This document shows, in pieces, positions 10,539-23,258 of a DNA stretch of 64,000 bases; positions within the stretch are counted from its first letter, which is position 1; the number at the start of each line of letters is the position of its first letter. The notes beneath the pieces are model-generated. The model saw nothing but the letters and a program-made list of their open reading frames with translations. It was not told where the DNA came from and ran no database searches. The translations under genes were made by a program, and so were the position numbers. The stretch is from Galerina marginata (Eukaryota; Basidiomycota; Agaricomycetes; Agaricales; Galerinaceae): NCBI GenBank assembly GCA_023014335.1, contig JAECYW010000008.1, forward strand, positions 2,046,001 to 2,110,000, in the 5' to 3' direction.

Positions 10539-12044
10539 TGTTCTGTGGAGAGACGTCAGTGAGGTCGCGAATGGCGCGCGAGGAAAAGAACCCACTGTGA
10601 AGGCCTTTTCGAGGTGAGATCAATGAAAATCAGGTCCTATGGGATACAACATTATATAGTGGTTCGGTACAAGCTGCTGGAGTGGCAGAAGCTTCGCTGG
10701 TGGAAATGCATGGTGCCAGAGCCGAAAAAAGAGGACGGGGATCAATGAGGTTCACAGGAAACTAGCTCACCAGACCAGTCAAAAACCTTCTGCTCCCAAT
10801 TTGGAGCTGAGCTGTGGGGACTCGAGCAGTCCCAAAAGCCCTTTCACCTGCTCATGACCAGGCTTTCCATAATTAAGTCATTGGACAACTCGTTCTTATT
10901 CGCTCGACTTTGGGAAGCCCAGTGTTCCATTCACTGGTCGTAACAGCTACACCCACACCAGCTGGTCAGCTGGCCTAACTCTGCGGGACTTGAGCTGTCT
11001 TTGGTGGGGGCTAAAGCGCATTCGTGGAAGTGGTTTGGCACGACTTCCGGTATGGAAGGGTATTGAAGAAAGATATGTCTTCGTCGGCGATGAGTCTGAT
11101 AAAATAAGCAAGACGAAGTTCCCAAATTTTCGATATACTCCCATACTTCACTTCAAAAACTTGGCTCTTGCGCTCTCTGCCCGCTTCTATATATACTCGA
11201 GTATTCCTCTTTTGCTTAAAAATCAGACTCCGCGTTACATGAAACCCGATCGCCAAAACCAAAAAAGGCAGTTTCAGCCTCACTTGGAACGGCCAGCTGG
11301 AAGAATTGAATGGGCAGACGATGATCGTCGGGAAGCTAATGGGCAATCGATAATGAATCCGGTGGCGGACAGCACAGCGATGGACGATCGGACGAGGTGG
11401 GTATTTCAGAACATCGTTGACTCACCTTGAAGCAGATAACGGCGGATAAACATTTTCCAGGACACTGCTTATGCTACGAAATTAGCTCTAGGTTACTTGT
11501 TGCAGAATTTTGCTCCCACCCTCACGGAAGTTCACTGCCAGGTGCCTCCGTCCATTCGGCCATAATTCGGGGACACAGCCTAGCTCAGGACCTCAAGGCA
11601 AAAAATACAACCTTGCCTCTGTCGAATCTAAGGTGTGTGTGGGTTCGCTACTGAGATGTCCAGACACGCGCTTCAGCAAATTTCCATAAACTGATCTGGA
11701 ACTCCCACGGGATGTACCATCGATGAAGGTGGGACTTTTTCTTTACTCCTCTGAATCCTCTTTCTGCAGATCCATGTCGTTTTGTAAGAGATGACCTGAT
11801 CACAACGTGAAGGCTTCAAGTCCTCATGTTATAGCTATTTCTACTCTTGTTTAGCTATCTATGATCACGCGAGATAAGAAGCTAAGCATTCACCGTTCCT
11901 CACGGGAAAAGAGATTTGACTGTACAAGGAATGTCATGTCGGGAAGATTTCCGATCGTCCAGCAGGCTACATAATAGAGGCAGCTGGTTGGGGGATGCGC
12001 TCAGCCCTATCTGCGAGTCATAACCACCACTTCAAACTCTGACT
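10539..12044. other. Intergenic region between decarboxylase and membrane protein (divergent)
   Basis: Both flanking genes point outward, so promoters of both lie here. A TATATA at about 10652-10657 could serve the decarboxylase, roughly 115 bases before its start. A 146-codon frame at 10990-11430 has no motif and no convincing exon context; I treat it as chance. No RNA gene was recognised. Confidence 0.4.
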
Positions 12045-13451
12045 ATGGGTGTCCCGAATCCAGCTCAGCTGCACTATGTCGAAGTAATGTGCCAATCGAT
12101 GCTCCACGGTACTTGCTTTTAAATATTAGCTTTTCGAGATCGCTACTTATATGATTCGACAGGGATGTACACTGTCTTGGTCGCCGTTATCATCTGGATT
12201 TTGAGGTACGAAAGGCATTGCATACTCGATCATTGGTGCTTGACGGTTTAAAATTTTAGGCAACCTCAGCCAATGTCCCCTATTCATAAGGTTATGTTTT
12301 TGGCCGGCATATTCATGTGGATGCTGTCATCTGCGCATGTGGGGCTCGTCATCCAGCAAGTTACTCATGTCGTGACGCCAATCCCGAATGCGAAAGCGCA
12401 GGTGCTGATCGCTACGCTACAGGTAACCCATTATCGCCTTGCATTGCCTGTACGATCTATTAACGCATTTTAGTATATGATAGGCGACTTGATTTTGATT
12501 TGGCGTGTCTGGGCTGTTTGGGGCAGGAACTATCGCGTAATAATTCTACCCTTCCTATTGATGATCACTCCAGTGGGTAAGTGTGCAATCTATTTTGTTC
12601 TTCCACTGATCTGAAGACAAACGGTCAAATTAAGGGTTAGGATTTGCTGAGGCTGTTGACATTGAAACGTTTGCATCAAGAGGGCCGTTTGCAGATATTG
12701 GCGATGCCCTTATTGCTGGAAACGTGCTGCTATCCACTTTCCTCATCTCAGGGAGAATTTGGTGAGCAAATTCTAGAGAGAGATATTCGACGCAGGAAAC
12801 GCGGGACTGATATGATATGATCCCAGGTATTTGCAATGGCAAATGAGGAAACTGTTGGGCCGTGCTCCTTCATTAAACTCTCGTCGACGCTATAACGGCG
12901 CCCTGATGTTGATCGTCGAGTCTGGTGCCCTTTACGCGATATCCCTAGTAAACATTTTTAATCACTCTCCTAGGCGATTAGTCCTCAGAGCTTTGCGTTG
13001 TAGATCCTCGATCTAATACTCGACGCCTTGCACAGCCCCGGGGTCCACGCCCTCTTGGACATGCAGATTCCATTGGCGGTAATTATCTAACAGCCCATTT
13101 TTATTTCGAATCGCTGACGGCGGAATGTAGGGTATGCTTCCAACATTGGTGGTTCTGGTCGTACACTTCGACCTCGTCCCAGGGACACACACCACGGAAG
13201 ACTACAACGCCGCAATTGCATCTAGTAGATTCCGGGCGACATCGGGACAGAACACCCTGGTTATGAATGAGTTACCATCACCGGGTGGAAGCACCAGGAA
13301 TAGCAAAATTGGCACTCCTATGTCATTCAAGACGGTCACTATTAATGATGGAAGTGAACGCTACTCCAAATATACGACGGACACTCCTCACATGGCGGAC
13401 TCTCCGTACACGCCGGAATCTCCGTACTTCAAGGGCCAGGAGGAGGTATAA
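12045..13451 (+). CDS. Multi-pass membrane protein of a basidiomycete-expanded family
   Basis: Eight phase-consistent exons: 12045-12108, 12163-12205, 12260-12422, 12474-12576, 12641-12761, 12827-12947, 13004-13078 and 13131-13451. They give 336 residues. The layout is that of uncharacterised Agaricomycete integral membrane proteins with about seven helices. A first helix runs across exons 1-2 (MYTVLVAVIIWIL), a second in exon 3 (KVMFLAGIFMWMLSSAHVGL), then YMIGDLILIWRVWAVWG and RVIILPFLLMITPV, a Trp-Tyr-Leu-Gln helix, ALMLIVESGALYAISLL, and a last helix with MLPTLVVLVVHF. The C-terminal tail is hydrophilic, with repeated Ser-Pro-Tyr. Function is unknown; receptor-like roles have been suggested for similar families but nothing here proves it. 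Confidence 0.85.
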
Positions 13452-15494
13452 GTTTGGTTAGCTCTTCTTCCCGGTGAGATGACATCAAATGACCATTCAA
13501 TTCTGCCGTGCGCTATGAGCTTGTGTAGTGTATTTTCTCAAACTGTATCATACTTTCGTATACCTGCTATAGTAGCGGCTAACTGGTGAGAGTCAAACGG
13601 CGCTTAGACAATGCAAACTGGAAGCGCCAATACTGACTCAAAATCTATTTACACTTCGACCCAAATCAATGCAATTTTTTACCTTGACCTAATCAACCCA
13701 AGGCTTATCTAACTTTATTTATGATTTCTTTACCCCAGTCTTCAACTTGCAGCGATGTGCAGACGGAAGAACAGAAGCGGCGCCTGGGTCGCTGAGATTA
13801 TATTCAGGCTGACTGCAGATTAAATACCCCTATATAATGATTTTGGAAAGAAAAGCTGGATAAGAGGCAAAGCAAGAACAAGGATGCAAAACTCTGCACT
13901 AAATCCCCACGCGAGAATCCTTCACCACAAACTCCTAGCTCGATACCGGTACCGAAGCATTGGGAGCTTCCGGGGAAGTCTGTAGGTCACAACCAACCGG
14001 TTCTCATGCCCGAATAGGTACATGTAGTTCCAAACCATTGGATAGCTTGTGGTCAAAACAGTCCAGGACCACAAAGCTAAAGATCAGAACATATTTAGCT
14101 AACGTATAGGAATTTGCTAATTTGGTGCTTCCGCCTTCGGTTTCAATGAAATCCTATGTGAGGGAAGACAAAGACAATTGCAGCAAAGCCTCCGTTGCAA
14201 CTTAATTCAGGTTCACATCCCCTACGACTATGTAAGAAGAGAAGGCCGACCTTCGAGTAAGAAGGACAAGTCGCGACGCCCTCACATGTGATACCAAAGT
14301 CTTTCTATTACACCTGCCTGATTTGGCAACCGCCCTACCAAATGCAGATAGCGAATGGGTTTTGGTCCATGCGCATCCGAACCGAGACGAGGGCAGACTT
14401 AGAGTTGTGAGAAAAGCGAAGTCGAAGTAGTTTGGGATCTATCTGAGTATCTCTTTGTCTCCGGCTTTCACAAATGTCTTCTGCGTGATTGGCTGGTGGA
14501 CTTTCCTCCGGTACCGAACGACTGGGAGTATCTGGGAAGTCTCCTACCCGCTCCTAGTCGGGATTTCTCCGCCCACTGACGGATATCACAGGGCATACTG
14601 TGGGGATCGCGTGTGTCTGCATGCACACGAACTTTAAGCCTCAATATACTGTCCCACTGTAAAATCTGCATGTCAGTCATTCGTGAATGAATGTGTGGAC
14701 GAGGATGAGAATAAGAAGCCATCGAGACCTCCAACAAGTGCCGGTGGAATTGAGAAGATGGAAGCTTGAAATTTGACGCGGTAGTAATGGGTAATACCAT
14801 GATACATGTACATCCCGCTAGGACTTCAGAGCCCATTTATGCCGGTGATGGAAAAGAATGTGTCCAATGCTCTGGTTCAAAGCGGGCAGAAGATAAGAGA
14901 GAAGAAGCGAATGTTTCCTGAGGACGAGTGAAACGTAGGCGCAGGACAATAAGAGTGAGAAGTTTGCAACCATTAACCGGAGCCTGTCAATGGATTGGAG
15001 ATATAAGGGAACCAGTGAAGTGGGAAAATATTGGCTCGCAAATCTAAGCAACGATGGGCAGTTGCCTTTGACTGCATTCAAGCCCATGGTCTGCTTGCGG
15101 ACGACGAGAAGGGGACGACGGCAGAAACATGACCAGAAGGATATGAGAACTTGTAAGGCGGCTAAAGAATATCTTGAGCCTGGTGGGAAAAGTGCATGCG
15201 TCAACCTTCAGATAAATCGAGTGCATCGGAAAACGAAAGATGGCAAAGGCACATACAAAGGAGGAAAAAACCACTGAAAGGAAGGAAGTTCAGGCTATAA
15301 CTGTCAAAAGTGTCGAGGGCCAACATTTGCAAGATTTGGAGCGTCCTAGGTCGATCGTGTTAGGCTCTTGTGATCAAACCCACTCGACCTCGACCAGATC
15401 ATCAGAGAAAACGAGCATAGAAGATATACAGGTATGATATAGATGATCCATTATTGATATTAAGAAATAAAAGGAGGATATTACATTACGTCGA
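13452..15494. other. Intergenic region, nothing clearly coding
   Basis: Two kilobases between convergent genes. Frames of 60-128 codons lack motifs and splice context. Two short stretches resemble each other (near 13946 and 14510, both containing GGTACCGAA, then GGGAG and GGGAAGTCT), perhaps a fragment of an old repeat. No RNA gene recognised. Confidence 0.4.
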
Positions 15495-16683
15495 CTATGT
15501 CGCATCTGTGGCCTTCTGCTGCGCCAGGAATCGCCTAGAAAGAAAACGAGGTCCCATTAGGATGAAACCAACAAATAAAAACAAAGACGGCTGAAGTCAA
15601 AAACTCACTGCCTAGCCGCTAAAATCATCTTCGCCTTCCTCTCCTTCAGACTCGCCTCTCTCTTCTCCGCACTGTCTTCCCACACCGCCTTCCCGCCTAA
15701 TTCCTCATCCTTGATCTCCTCCACCTTCTGCGCACGGTCGTTCAAACCATACCGCGAGATCAGGGTGTCTTTGGGCTTCACTGGCGTTGCTGTGGTCGTC
15801 CCTCGACCAGCTGCGCCAGCCAGTGCGGCTGCGGACACAGGGGCTCGGGGATAGAGGGTGTGGTATGCTGCTGGTGGCTGTAAACGTTGCCCGGGTTAGA
15901 CGAGGGGTTGGATGGCAGACGACAGAGAAGGGGAATACAAACAGCGTCTAGATAACCACGCTCCAGGATTTTGTTGGTCGTGAGCTCCACGTTGCCCGTC
16001 CGTAGGAGATCATAGCGAATGTTGTCACTGCAAGGCAAGAGTCCAGCGATGTAATGGGGTAGGTTCGGGATGACATAGTGAATGATAAGGAAAGAAAGAC
16101 AAAAAAGAGACGATGTATGTGTCAGCGAATATTTTATTGGGAATCACAAACTCGACCACTTACGCAGGGATATCGGGAAACATGTGTGATATTGTGTCGA
16201 CCTATTCATTGGAAACCAAGTCAGTTTCATACGACCCAAATGTTGGAGAAAAGATGTCAAAGGAAAAGTTTCGAAACAGAGGATAAGAGGGTCCACATGG
16301 GTAATCCTGGACAATAAAAAGGCAATACAACGCACCATTTCTTGCGTTACGTTCTTGGGCCGGAACCCAAGGGCATCTGCAGCTGTACGCTGGTCCGACG
16401 AATCCTTGCCTATTTTGCAAAACTATGTGTCAGGCTCGGTGCAAGGACAAGTGATGTGGCGCATTGCGATTCTCCAAGTGAAGATAGGGATTGCAGGAAA
16501 CGATGGAGGAACATCAAAAGAATCTTCCATCCGTTCTGACGCATAGGAATTCGATATGGGGCCGAATCTCCTGCACAAACTTGGGTGACACCAAAGAAAG
16601 CGAAAAAACGTACCCGAGGTGGCCCATCGGAACAAGAACACAATGACGGCAAAGGCAACGAGGACGTTGACAACTTCCCCCAT
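15495..16683 (-). CDS. ER membrane CUE-domain protein (Cue1-like)
   Basis: Six exons join in phase: 16683-16614, 16409-16336, 16201-16164, 16027-15943, 15877-15609 and 15534-15495, giving 191 residues. Residues 1-20 form an N-terminal membrane anchor (VVNVLVAFAVIVFLFRW). Residues about 49-85 are a CUE ubiquitin-binding domain (MVDTISHMFPDIPADNI, then LLRTGNVELTTNKIL). The C terminus is basic and charged and ends with MILAARQRFLAQQ. The order anchor, CUE, C-terminal helix matches Cue1-type proteins, which recruit a ubiquitin-conjugating enzyme to the ER for protein degradation. A shorter reading with a stop at 15605 exists if the last intron is retained; the extra exon is preferred because its sequence fits the basic helix and both splice sites are good. 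Confidence 0.85.
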
Positions 16684-17334
16684 TCCGCGTCGATAACAAG
16701 AGTAAGAGTTTTGGTGAAGAGTGGAGTTCAGGGACAGCAGTCAGTGTCGCATTATGTAAGCTCCCTTGCTACAGTTGTATGCACGTGCCCCGTCTTGCGT
16801 CGCCGCTGGCGAAAGCGATTCTCGAAAGTCACCACCATGTTCAAATTCGCCCATTTACATGGATAATTCACTGGAGTTCCGGCAATTACTTTCATTCTCC
16901 ACTCAGTTCTTGACTAACCGATTTGTGTGGCTGTAAGTTTTCTAAATATTCTACTCACGTTCGTCAGCTGGGTGTGGACTTTCGTGGATCGGGGATAATG
17001 TCCTCCTGGTGCTTACACTGACAGAAATGAATGAATTTAGGCCCGCATGTCTAATCCTATGCGTACAGTTTTTGGCATAATCTAATAGGAGAATTTACAA
17101 AGTACAGAATCACCGTGATTCCCTAGATTCCGATTCCTGTGCGCACAAAAAGTTTGGGGTTATGACAACATCAAGGCCTCAATTATCTCATGAATATCAG
17201 TACTCAATAGCAAGGTGTCGAAATGACGCCCTGACAAGACCCAGGTCATAAAGCCCAAAGTACGATATTTCAATAATCAAAGTGAGCCGCCGTATAAAAT
17301 TATTTATGGGTCTCGAAGTGGTATACAAAATTAT
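16684..17334. other. Intergenic region upstream of the CUE gene and downstream of the kinase gene
   Basis: AT-rich sequence with no ORF over 95 codons and no recognised element. It should hold the CUE-gene promoter and the 3' end of the kinase gene. Confidence 0.4.
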
Positions 17335-18762
17335 TTATCCTCGTTTAATTAGGAGTTTTAAACCGTCATCGTCGCTATACCTGCGTAGCACAGATTCACG
17401 CCACTCATCCCAAGAGTCGAACGGTGTATTGTGTACAAAAGTGGCTTTCAAAAGACCCATAAAGTGATTGGGCAACGAATCGGGGTCGTTTACGTCGCCT
17501 CCGACACAATGTGCAAGACGGTGTGCAATACGCCCATGAGTAACGGTTGATGCCAGGGAATTTTCCCCTTTCTGTGTGAGAATGGAGGCGAACTCCAACT
17601 CTTGGCGGCTTAAATCATTCGACCCGCTATAATATTGGCCAACGTCTAGGAGGTACAGCGGCGCAGAGAATGCCTCAAACTGTGTAGTTGTCTGAGCCCA
17701 TTCCCAATCGATGATGCCAACGATGTTGAATGCATCGTCAACGAGAATGTGATCGCCTTTGTCATCCATATGTTTGAGAAAGAATTTTCCATCGTCGTCT
17801 TTGGTAATAACATTGATTACGTCGTCGAGGATATATCGATGTACAAGATAGGCGTCGATTGCATTGTCGGTGTAGCTCTCACCTCGAAGGATGAGCTCGA
17901 TTTGATGATTTATCGACGACCTTTTATACTCCAGAGCAGAGCTGAAGGGTCCTAAGAGAAGCACATGGCCCTCTTGATCCGTGTCTATCGTAACATCCTC
18001 TAGTATAGGCCCAATGGAAAGGTCTTCGGGACTCATCAAGCACCCTACTTCGGAGAAAGGATGGTGTTTGAGAGAAATAAAGATGTCTGCCAACTGGTTG
18101 AAAACGTGCTTTCGATCGTCTTCGCCAGGTTTACAATTTGACAGTGGCACGCCATCCAATTTGTCGAATAGTATATAGCCAACTCCGATAGGATTTGAAG
18201 GGGAATCAATGGCGTAGTCGTGTACTTTTGGGACAGGAACGGAGGTATGACAAGACAGGAAGCGATAGGTTGCGGCCTCACTCTGAATCAGTAGGTGCTG
18301 GTGCGCGAGAGGGGTCGAAGTGATGTTCTGCCGACGGATACGGCATAACCAAGTAACTCCATCGACGAAGTCTATGGGGATGTGGTAGTTCATACCCCCC
18401 ATTACCGAATATTTGCTGGAGGCATCATACGACTTGATATCCGGAATTGAGCATGCAACCTTTCGTAGAGCGCGATCTCGGAGGGCGTCAACATTGATTC
18501 GGGATAACAAGGCAGTGATTTCCTTGATTTCTGCTGCCTCGTATTTTTCATAGTACTCGGTGTCGTTCTCCTAGGAGTGAGCGATAAGTACTGAACCTGA
18601 GATAACTGAAAAGGTATGGCAATGCACCAGACAATCCGGACAATGGTGGAAATTAACTTTGAGGTGTTCGCTGCATAGATGTCGCTGGCAGAGCATGCAG
18701 CTGCCTTTCCTGCGGACACTTGGGACAGAGCACTCATCGACGCCGCATTTAAACAGAGTCAT
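17335..18762 (-). CDS. Aminoglycoside-phosphotransferase-like kinase with N-terminal zinc-finger exon
   Basis: Two exons (18762-18628 and 18570-17335) give 456 residues. Exon 1 encodes a compact Cys/His cluster, with Cys at 6, 11, 22, 25, 30, 41 and 44 and His at 28, 33, 39 and 40, resembling a small zinc finger. Exon 2 is a protein-kinase-like APH domain. The nucleotide lobe holds YHIPIDFVDGVTWLCRIRR and an acidic helix residue in QSEAATYRFL. The catalytic loop is HMDDKGDHILVDD, with the metal-binding Asp in IVGIIDWEWA. These fungal kinases are numerous and mostly uncharacterised; small-molecule or protein phosphorylation are both possible. The zinc-finger fusion is the notable part. The next gene upstream on the same strand is a Crinkler-type kinase. 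Confidence 0.85.
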
Positions 18763-19389
18763 AATGGGGAATGGGAAGACAAGCGATCAAATTGAAATAT
18801 AACTATATAGGAAGAGTAGACTCGTTGCCAGTCTCCCTGGGTGCGGAAAAAAAAATTTGTGTGGGTCAATTTTTTTTTCCGCCGCCAGAACGGCTGGTCT
18901 CGAGCCTATGTACCACCCGAGACCGGAGTTTACCAATCTCAACAGTTTGCATAACTGTATCCGGATAGGAAAGCCAAAGGGAAACAGCAGACAATTATGG
19001 ATTCAGAAGGATGGAAAACAGATTACACAATATTGAACACACAAAGTTGATTCAACAAATAGCTACATAGAATACAGAGGGCTTATATATGATAGGTAAG
19101 TTGGAGGTTAACAAGAGGAGTTTAGAATAAGACTCGACAAGAGAACAGGGATACGAGAACGGTGAAAGGAGTCTTATCGAGACAAACGAGGAGGCAAAAG
19201 AGAGGAATTGCAGGAAGATAAGATAAAGGCGGTGACGAGATCTCTGGAGGATGATCAAGGCGGAATGCCCGAGATGTAAAGCTGCAAACGGCACTAACCA
19301 CAATGCAACAAGAGCGAAGGACAACGAGGAAAATGGGAAATGGGTGAAGTCAAGGGCCGACGTTCCATGATGGGATTGATACAGGGCTG
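18763..19389. other. Intergenic region between the two kinase genes
   Basis: Contains the APH-kinase promoter side and the 3' flank of the Crinkler-type gene. A 141-codon minus-strand frame (19052-19477) overlaps the end of the Crinkler gene in another frame and looks like chance. Confidence 0.4.
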
Positions 19390-21467
19390 TTACATTGAGT
19401 GCCATTGAAGCATCCGCAACATGCCCCAATCGTGCTGTGGTCGAATGGGCAAAAGAGCACCAACACCATCTGCCCACTTGATATTTGGTGACAAATTCAA
19501 AGGATATTTCACAAATTCAGCAGGCACAAGGCTTTGAATACGCCCAGTAGCTTCCCGGATCCTCTGCATGAGATCAGGAGGGAGATCTGTATCCTGTTGT
19601 TCCATATTATATCGACCCGCCCAATTCAAGTCGATGAGCTGAACTTTTCCATCCCGATCAAAAAGAATGTTGGGTTCTCGCAAGTCGCCAAAGACATATC
19701 CCACGGTGTGTAGGTTACTCAGTATCTTTTCAAGCTGGGCATGAGCGTCTGCTGGTCGGGGATAAGGTTTGACGTAATCCATTACAACCATCTTCATCGG
19801 ACTGCAGCAAAGGATGTCACTGAGCGATGCTGTTGTCGGAGGCGCCGCCGAATTGTGTCCTAGGGAACGATCGCCTTCCAGTGGACCGTAATATCGAATT
19901 TTCGGAGAATGATTGTTATCGGCAAGGAACTGATGTACTTCGTGGCCATATCGATCAACAAACTTCACCACGACAAGTTCGTCAACGTCGTCTGAAGGCT
20001 TAACATCCTTTCGAATTTTCGCCAGATAGGTCACGCATGTTGGGTGGTCCTCCAGCATCTTCACGTAATCAAAGTAGGTAAGTTTGCCATTCTCGAGGAA
20101 GGACGTCGGGTATGGGTAGAGACGTGGATGAGGAGAGCCCTCGTTGAAGGGCGGAATCTTGGCGGTGCTGATCTTTTCGTAGTAGTCGTGGAGTTTAGGA
20201 AGGCATTGACGCAAGGCCATCATGAGTCGTGCAAATCGATGGATGCGAGCTTCTTCACTCGTCGATGAGAGTCCAATCCACATCATGTCCGTCAGCCTTT
20301 GTACAATGACTTTATCCGTGAACACGGCCCCGAGAATGCACATCCACGGGCCACCACCGGCAATCATAAAGGTAGGACAGCAGCATTTGTCACGCATTGC
20401 AGAACGCTAAGATCATGTGAGACTATCATAATATGTAAACAAAATGGGCAGTGAAACTCACATCGCGCTGAATCCATGCCCACTTCATGCTACAACCGGC
20501 TTGAATAGAAGGGTCACAGCCGCCTTCACCGAGGATCCCTTTGTACTCACACACGAACAATGGAGCACTTTCATCGAGGGTTGTAATGTCGATCGTAGAG
20601 ATACCGTCAGAACGAGTCCCGTCGGCATTTTGGGTTTCATGAATACCAATATCCAAGAGTTTCGACAGCAACTGTCGCCACTCTGGGTTGGAGGCCGGCT
20701 CAGACGTCTTGAGCAGGGAGGCGACGGCCATGAACTCTTGTACCTGGATGAGAAACTCGCGGGGTAGGTCGAGGTCAGGGTCGTTGGCGATACCAATAAA
20801 TTGCCCAAATATCGGATGGAAGATGTGGACTGGTGGGGCAACTGTCGTCATCGGTATCGTGTTCGATTTGGGCTTTGAGTATAGCCCGTCGTGAATGGCA
20901 AATTCTTGCTTTTCCTGGAACTTCACATATTCATTGGACTTGGCCGCCGCAGACGGCATTTTGCCGAAATTTTGGACGATATTGAGAAAGCCTAACATCA
21001 TGTGAGCAAGTTTATTAAGAACATAATGAAAACATAACGCACGCAGATTCTCCGCCAGTTCGCTAACTACGTCGCTCGCCTCGGCATTGAATAGGAAAAT
21101 AAGGACAGTTTCACTCACCTTGTCCGGGTACTTCAACTAGAATTTGGATGATTTCTGGGGACAAACCAGCTTCCAAATGCTTCGAAAGCAGTGAGGCGGC
21201 AGGCAGGCGATGAAGACGAGGATTGGCGGCATCGAAATGAATAGACTTTAACGTTTCCTGTAAACTGTTGTCGGCAGGAATGGAACACTTCCAGAGGACG
21301 AGATCGGATGCTGCGACTTTATCGAGCTTAGGCGCATATTTGAGTTTGATCATATCCTTAAGAAACATGACAGTCTCGTCGTTATTGATTTTGACCTCGA
21401 CCAAGTGGTCAATGGGGTTGTCGTCAGGCCAAGTAAGGCATGTTAGCCTTAATTTCACGCCAGACAT
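19390..21467 (-). CDS. Crinkler-header (CRN-type) protein with nuclease-like centre and divergent kinase domain
   Basis: Exons 21467-21119, 20991-20462 and 20406-19390 join in phase to 631 residues. The start chosen (MSGVKLRLTCL) is where Crinkler headers normally begin; an in-frame ATG at 21617 would add 50 unrelated residues. Residues 1-117 look like the ubiquitin-like Crinkler header: a beta-strand start, an acidic loop, DLVLWKCSIP, and a closing SLLSKHLEAGL with VEVPG. The centre holds a candidate restriction-nuclease-type core, with acidic residues then FVCEYKG (a Glu-x-Lys arrangement). The C-terminal half is a divergent protein kinase: Lys in LVVVKFVD, hinge MVVMDYVKPYP, catalytic loop GYVFGDLREPNILFD, and LIDLNWAG in place of DFG. 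Related proteins in oomycetes and fungi act as effectors or in conflict between genomes or cells; the target here is unknown. The gene appears intact. Confidence 0.82.
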
Positions 21468-21764
21468 CACATCATAGAGCAAAGTAAACGAGCAGGGGAA
21501 GATTGGCGGTGGCACAAGGTAGAAATCGGGATGAAAGGAGCAAGGCGCGAGCGACCAAGCATCCGTTGAATTCAACCCATCCGGGCCATCCACAGAAATA
21601 TCACGTGAATTCTGCACCCGACTTAGTTAGACCGCCCTCAGAGTCAAAAGCTTCAGAAAATGGCTTGGGTATTATATTTGTTTTGCTGAACAGTTGCTTC
21701 AGGTAATAATTTAGATGAAGTAGGAAATCGAGTCAAAGAAGCAGATGCCTCCCAATTTTGTTTG

Positions 21765-23258
21765 CTAGTTAAAGCCAACGACACCATTCGCAAATGTCGA
21801 AAAAATGGATATATCGAACGCATTCGCTACCGCCAGATACCCAGCACCATTGGGATGAAGGAAATCTCCAGAATTGAAAGTAGGGTTGAGTTGGGTGGCA
21901 TTTGCTGGGTCTTTCAAGATTCCGTCAAAGTCGATAACAGCTTCGAATATTCCACTTGTACGTATAAACGCGTTGACCCGCTGCCGGGTTACCTCCTTCT
22001 GTGGATCGGCATAGGGCGGGAATGCCAAGAATGGGGTGATGGTTCCAGCGAATAACGGGATTCCGAATGTATGTACGCGGGCGGCTATTTGTTTGTACGC
22101 TTGAATGAGTCTGTCACCGATGACTTGTTGGACGTCGGCTGAGGCAGAGGCCATGCCGATATCGTTTAGACCATCGAAGATCATTGCATACTTGATGCCG
22201 CGCTGGGAGAGAACGTCGCGGTCGATTCGACCAACCGCGTTCGGTCCGAAAGGAAGGCTATCTTCTAGAACGCGGTTTCCAGTTGCTGATAGGCTAAGCA
22301 AAGCGATACTGGCTACCGACGGTGTCTTTTGCATCTTAGCAACGAGCGCGTCAGGCCATCTTAACGGGAACGAGAAACAGTCAGATACTTAAGGGAGACA
22401 GCATACGATCTTGTTACCGATTGTTGTGGTCTGCGTTGCTCCCTACTCCGTCGGTAATGCTGTCTCCAATGATCGCGAATGCAGTAGCATTACTGGGTGC
22501 CCACACTTCTAAAGCACTAATAAAATACCTATAAAAGTGAGAGGACCAATGATAAGGTTGCATATAATATCGAAAACGCGCTAAGAAATACCAGTGGGCT
22601 GCGCTCTTTGTCGAAGGATCCGTGAAGGCCAGTGCATTTACTTGATTGCCAGCCGAGAACCAGGAAGTAGTTAGACTTGAAGGGTGAGATGTGATGAGGT
22701 TACCCTGTTGCCCTTGAGCAAGAAAAATTGTAATCGTGACCATCGCTTGTGCATTGGCGTTGAAATTGAGAGGGTCCGAAACCGCCAGCCCACCATCTGG
22801 AATAATAATGGATGAATTCCCGCCAAAGGTGAGTGTTTGAACCGAGGCTGAAATGATAGCGTTCGTCCCTGCTGCATTACTAACTGGGAGAGCGATTGTG
22901 GCGGCAGTGACAGGAAGGTCGTTGACCCCAAATGCATTAGATATCCGGACCCGGATCTGGTTTCCACCAATAGTGGCATGGACGGTTTGCCGAATACTCG
23001 AGTTTACAAAAACGGATCCAGTTTGGTTCTAACAAGCAAATTGCATTAGGAACCAGTCAAAATATTGCATATAATGCAGAGTGGAAGGAAACGTACAAAT
23101 GGTGGAGGAGGTAGATCTGCAGGTTGAGTCAACTGAGGCATGGCTGTCCAGGTGGGCATCCAATGGCCTCCAGCGATTCCGGGAGTAATCTGCGCAGATA
23201 CAGCAGTGGTACAGAATAAAAGAAATCCGGCGGAGAACACAGAGCTGAAGAGAAACAT
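21765..23258 (-). CDS. Secreted SGNH/GDSL hydrolase, copy A
   Basis: Exons 23258-23097, 23028-22592, 22528-22418 and 22359-21765 give 434 residues. A signal peptide is evident (FSSVFSAGFLLFCTTAVSA), followed by a beta-rich region of about 170 residues. The SGNH motifs are in order: GDSITDG with the nucleophile Ser, the Gly of SATGNR, GLNDIG with the Asn, and SGDFLHPNG with the catalytic Asp and His. The enzyme is expected to act outside the cell as an esterase or lipase-like acylhydrolase; the substrate is unknown. A TATA box in the context CCTATAAATTC lies about 65 bases before the start. It is nearly identical to copy C and more distant from copy B. Confidence 0.9.

Noticed and set aside
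10990..11430. 146-codon plus-strand frame
   Set aside because: No motif, no splice partners, and frames of similar length overlap it on the other strand.
20992..21118. An extra exon inside the first intron of the Crinkler-type gene
   Set aside because: Using the internal acceptor near 21080 brings an immediate stop; the single 127-base intron keeps the frame (VEVPGQ joined to GFLNIVQ).
9165..21467. A psilocybin-type biosynthetic cluster (PsiD-like decarboxylase plus kinase nearby)
   Set aside because: The kinase at 17335-18762 is a generic fungal APH-like protein with a zinc finger, and no methyltransferase, P450 or transporter is present. Only the decarboxylase itself is supported.
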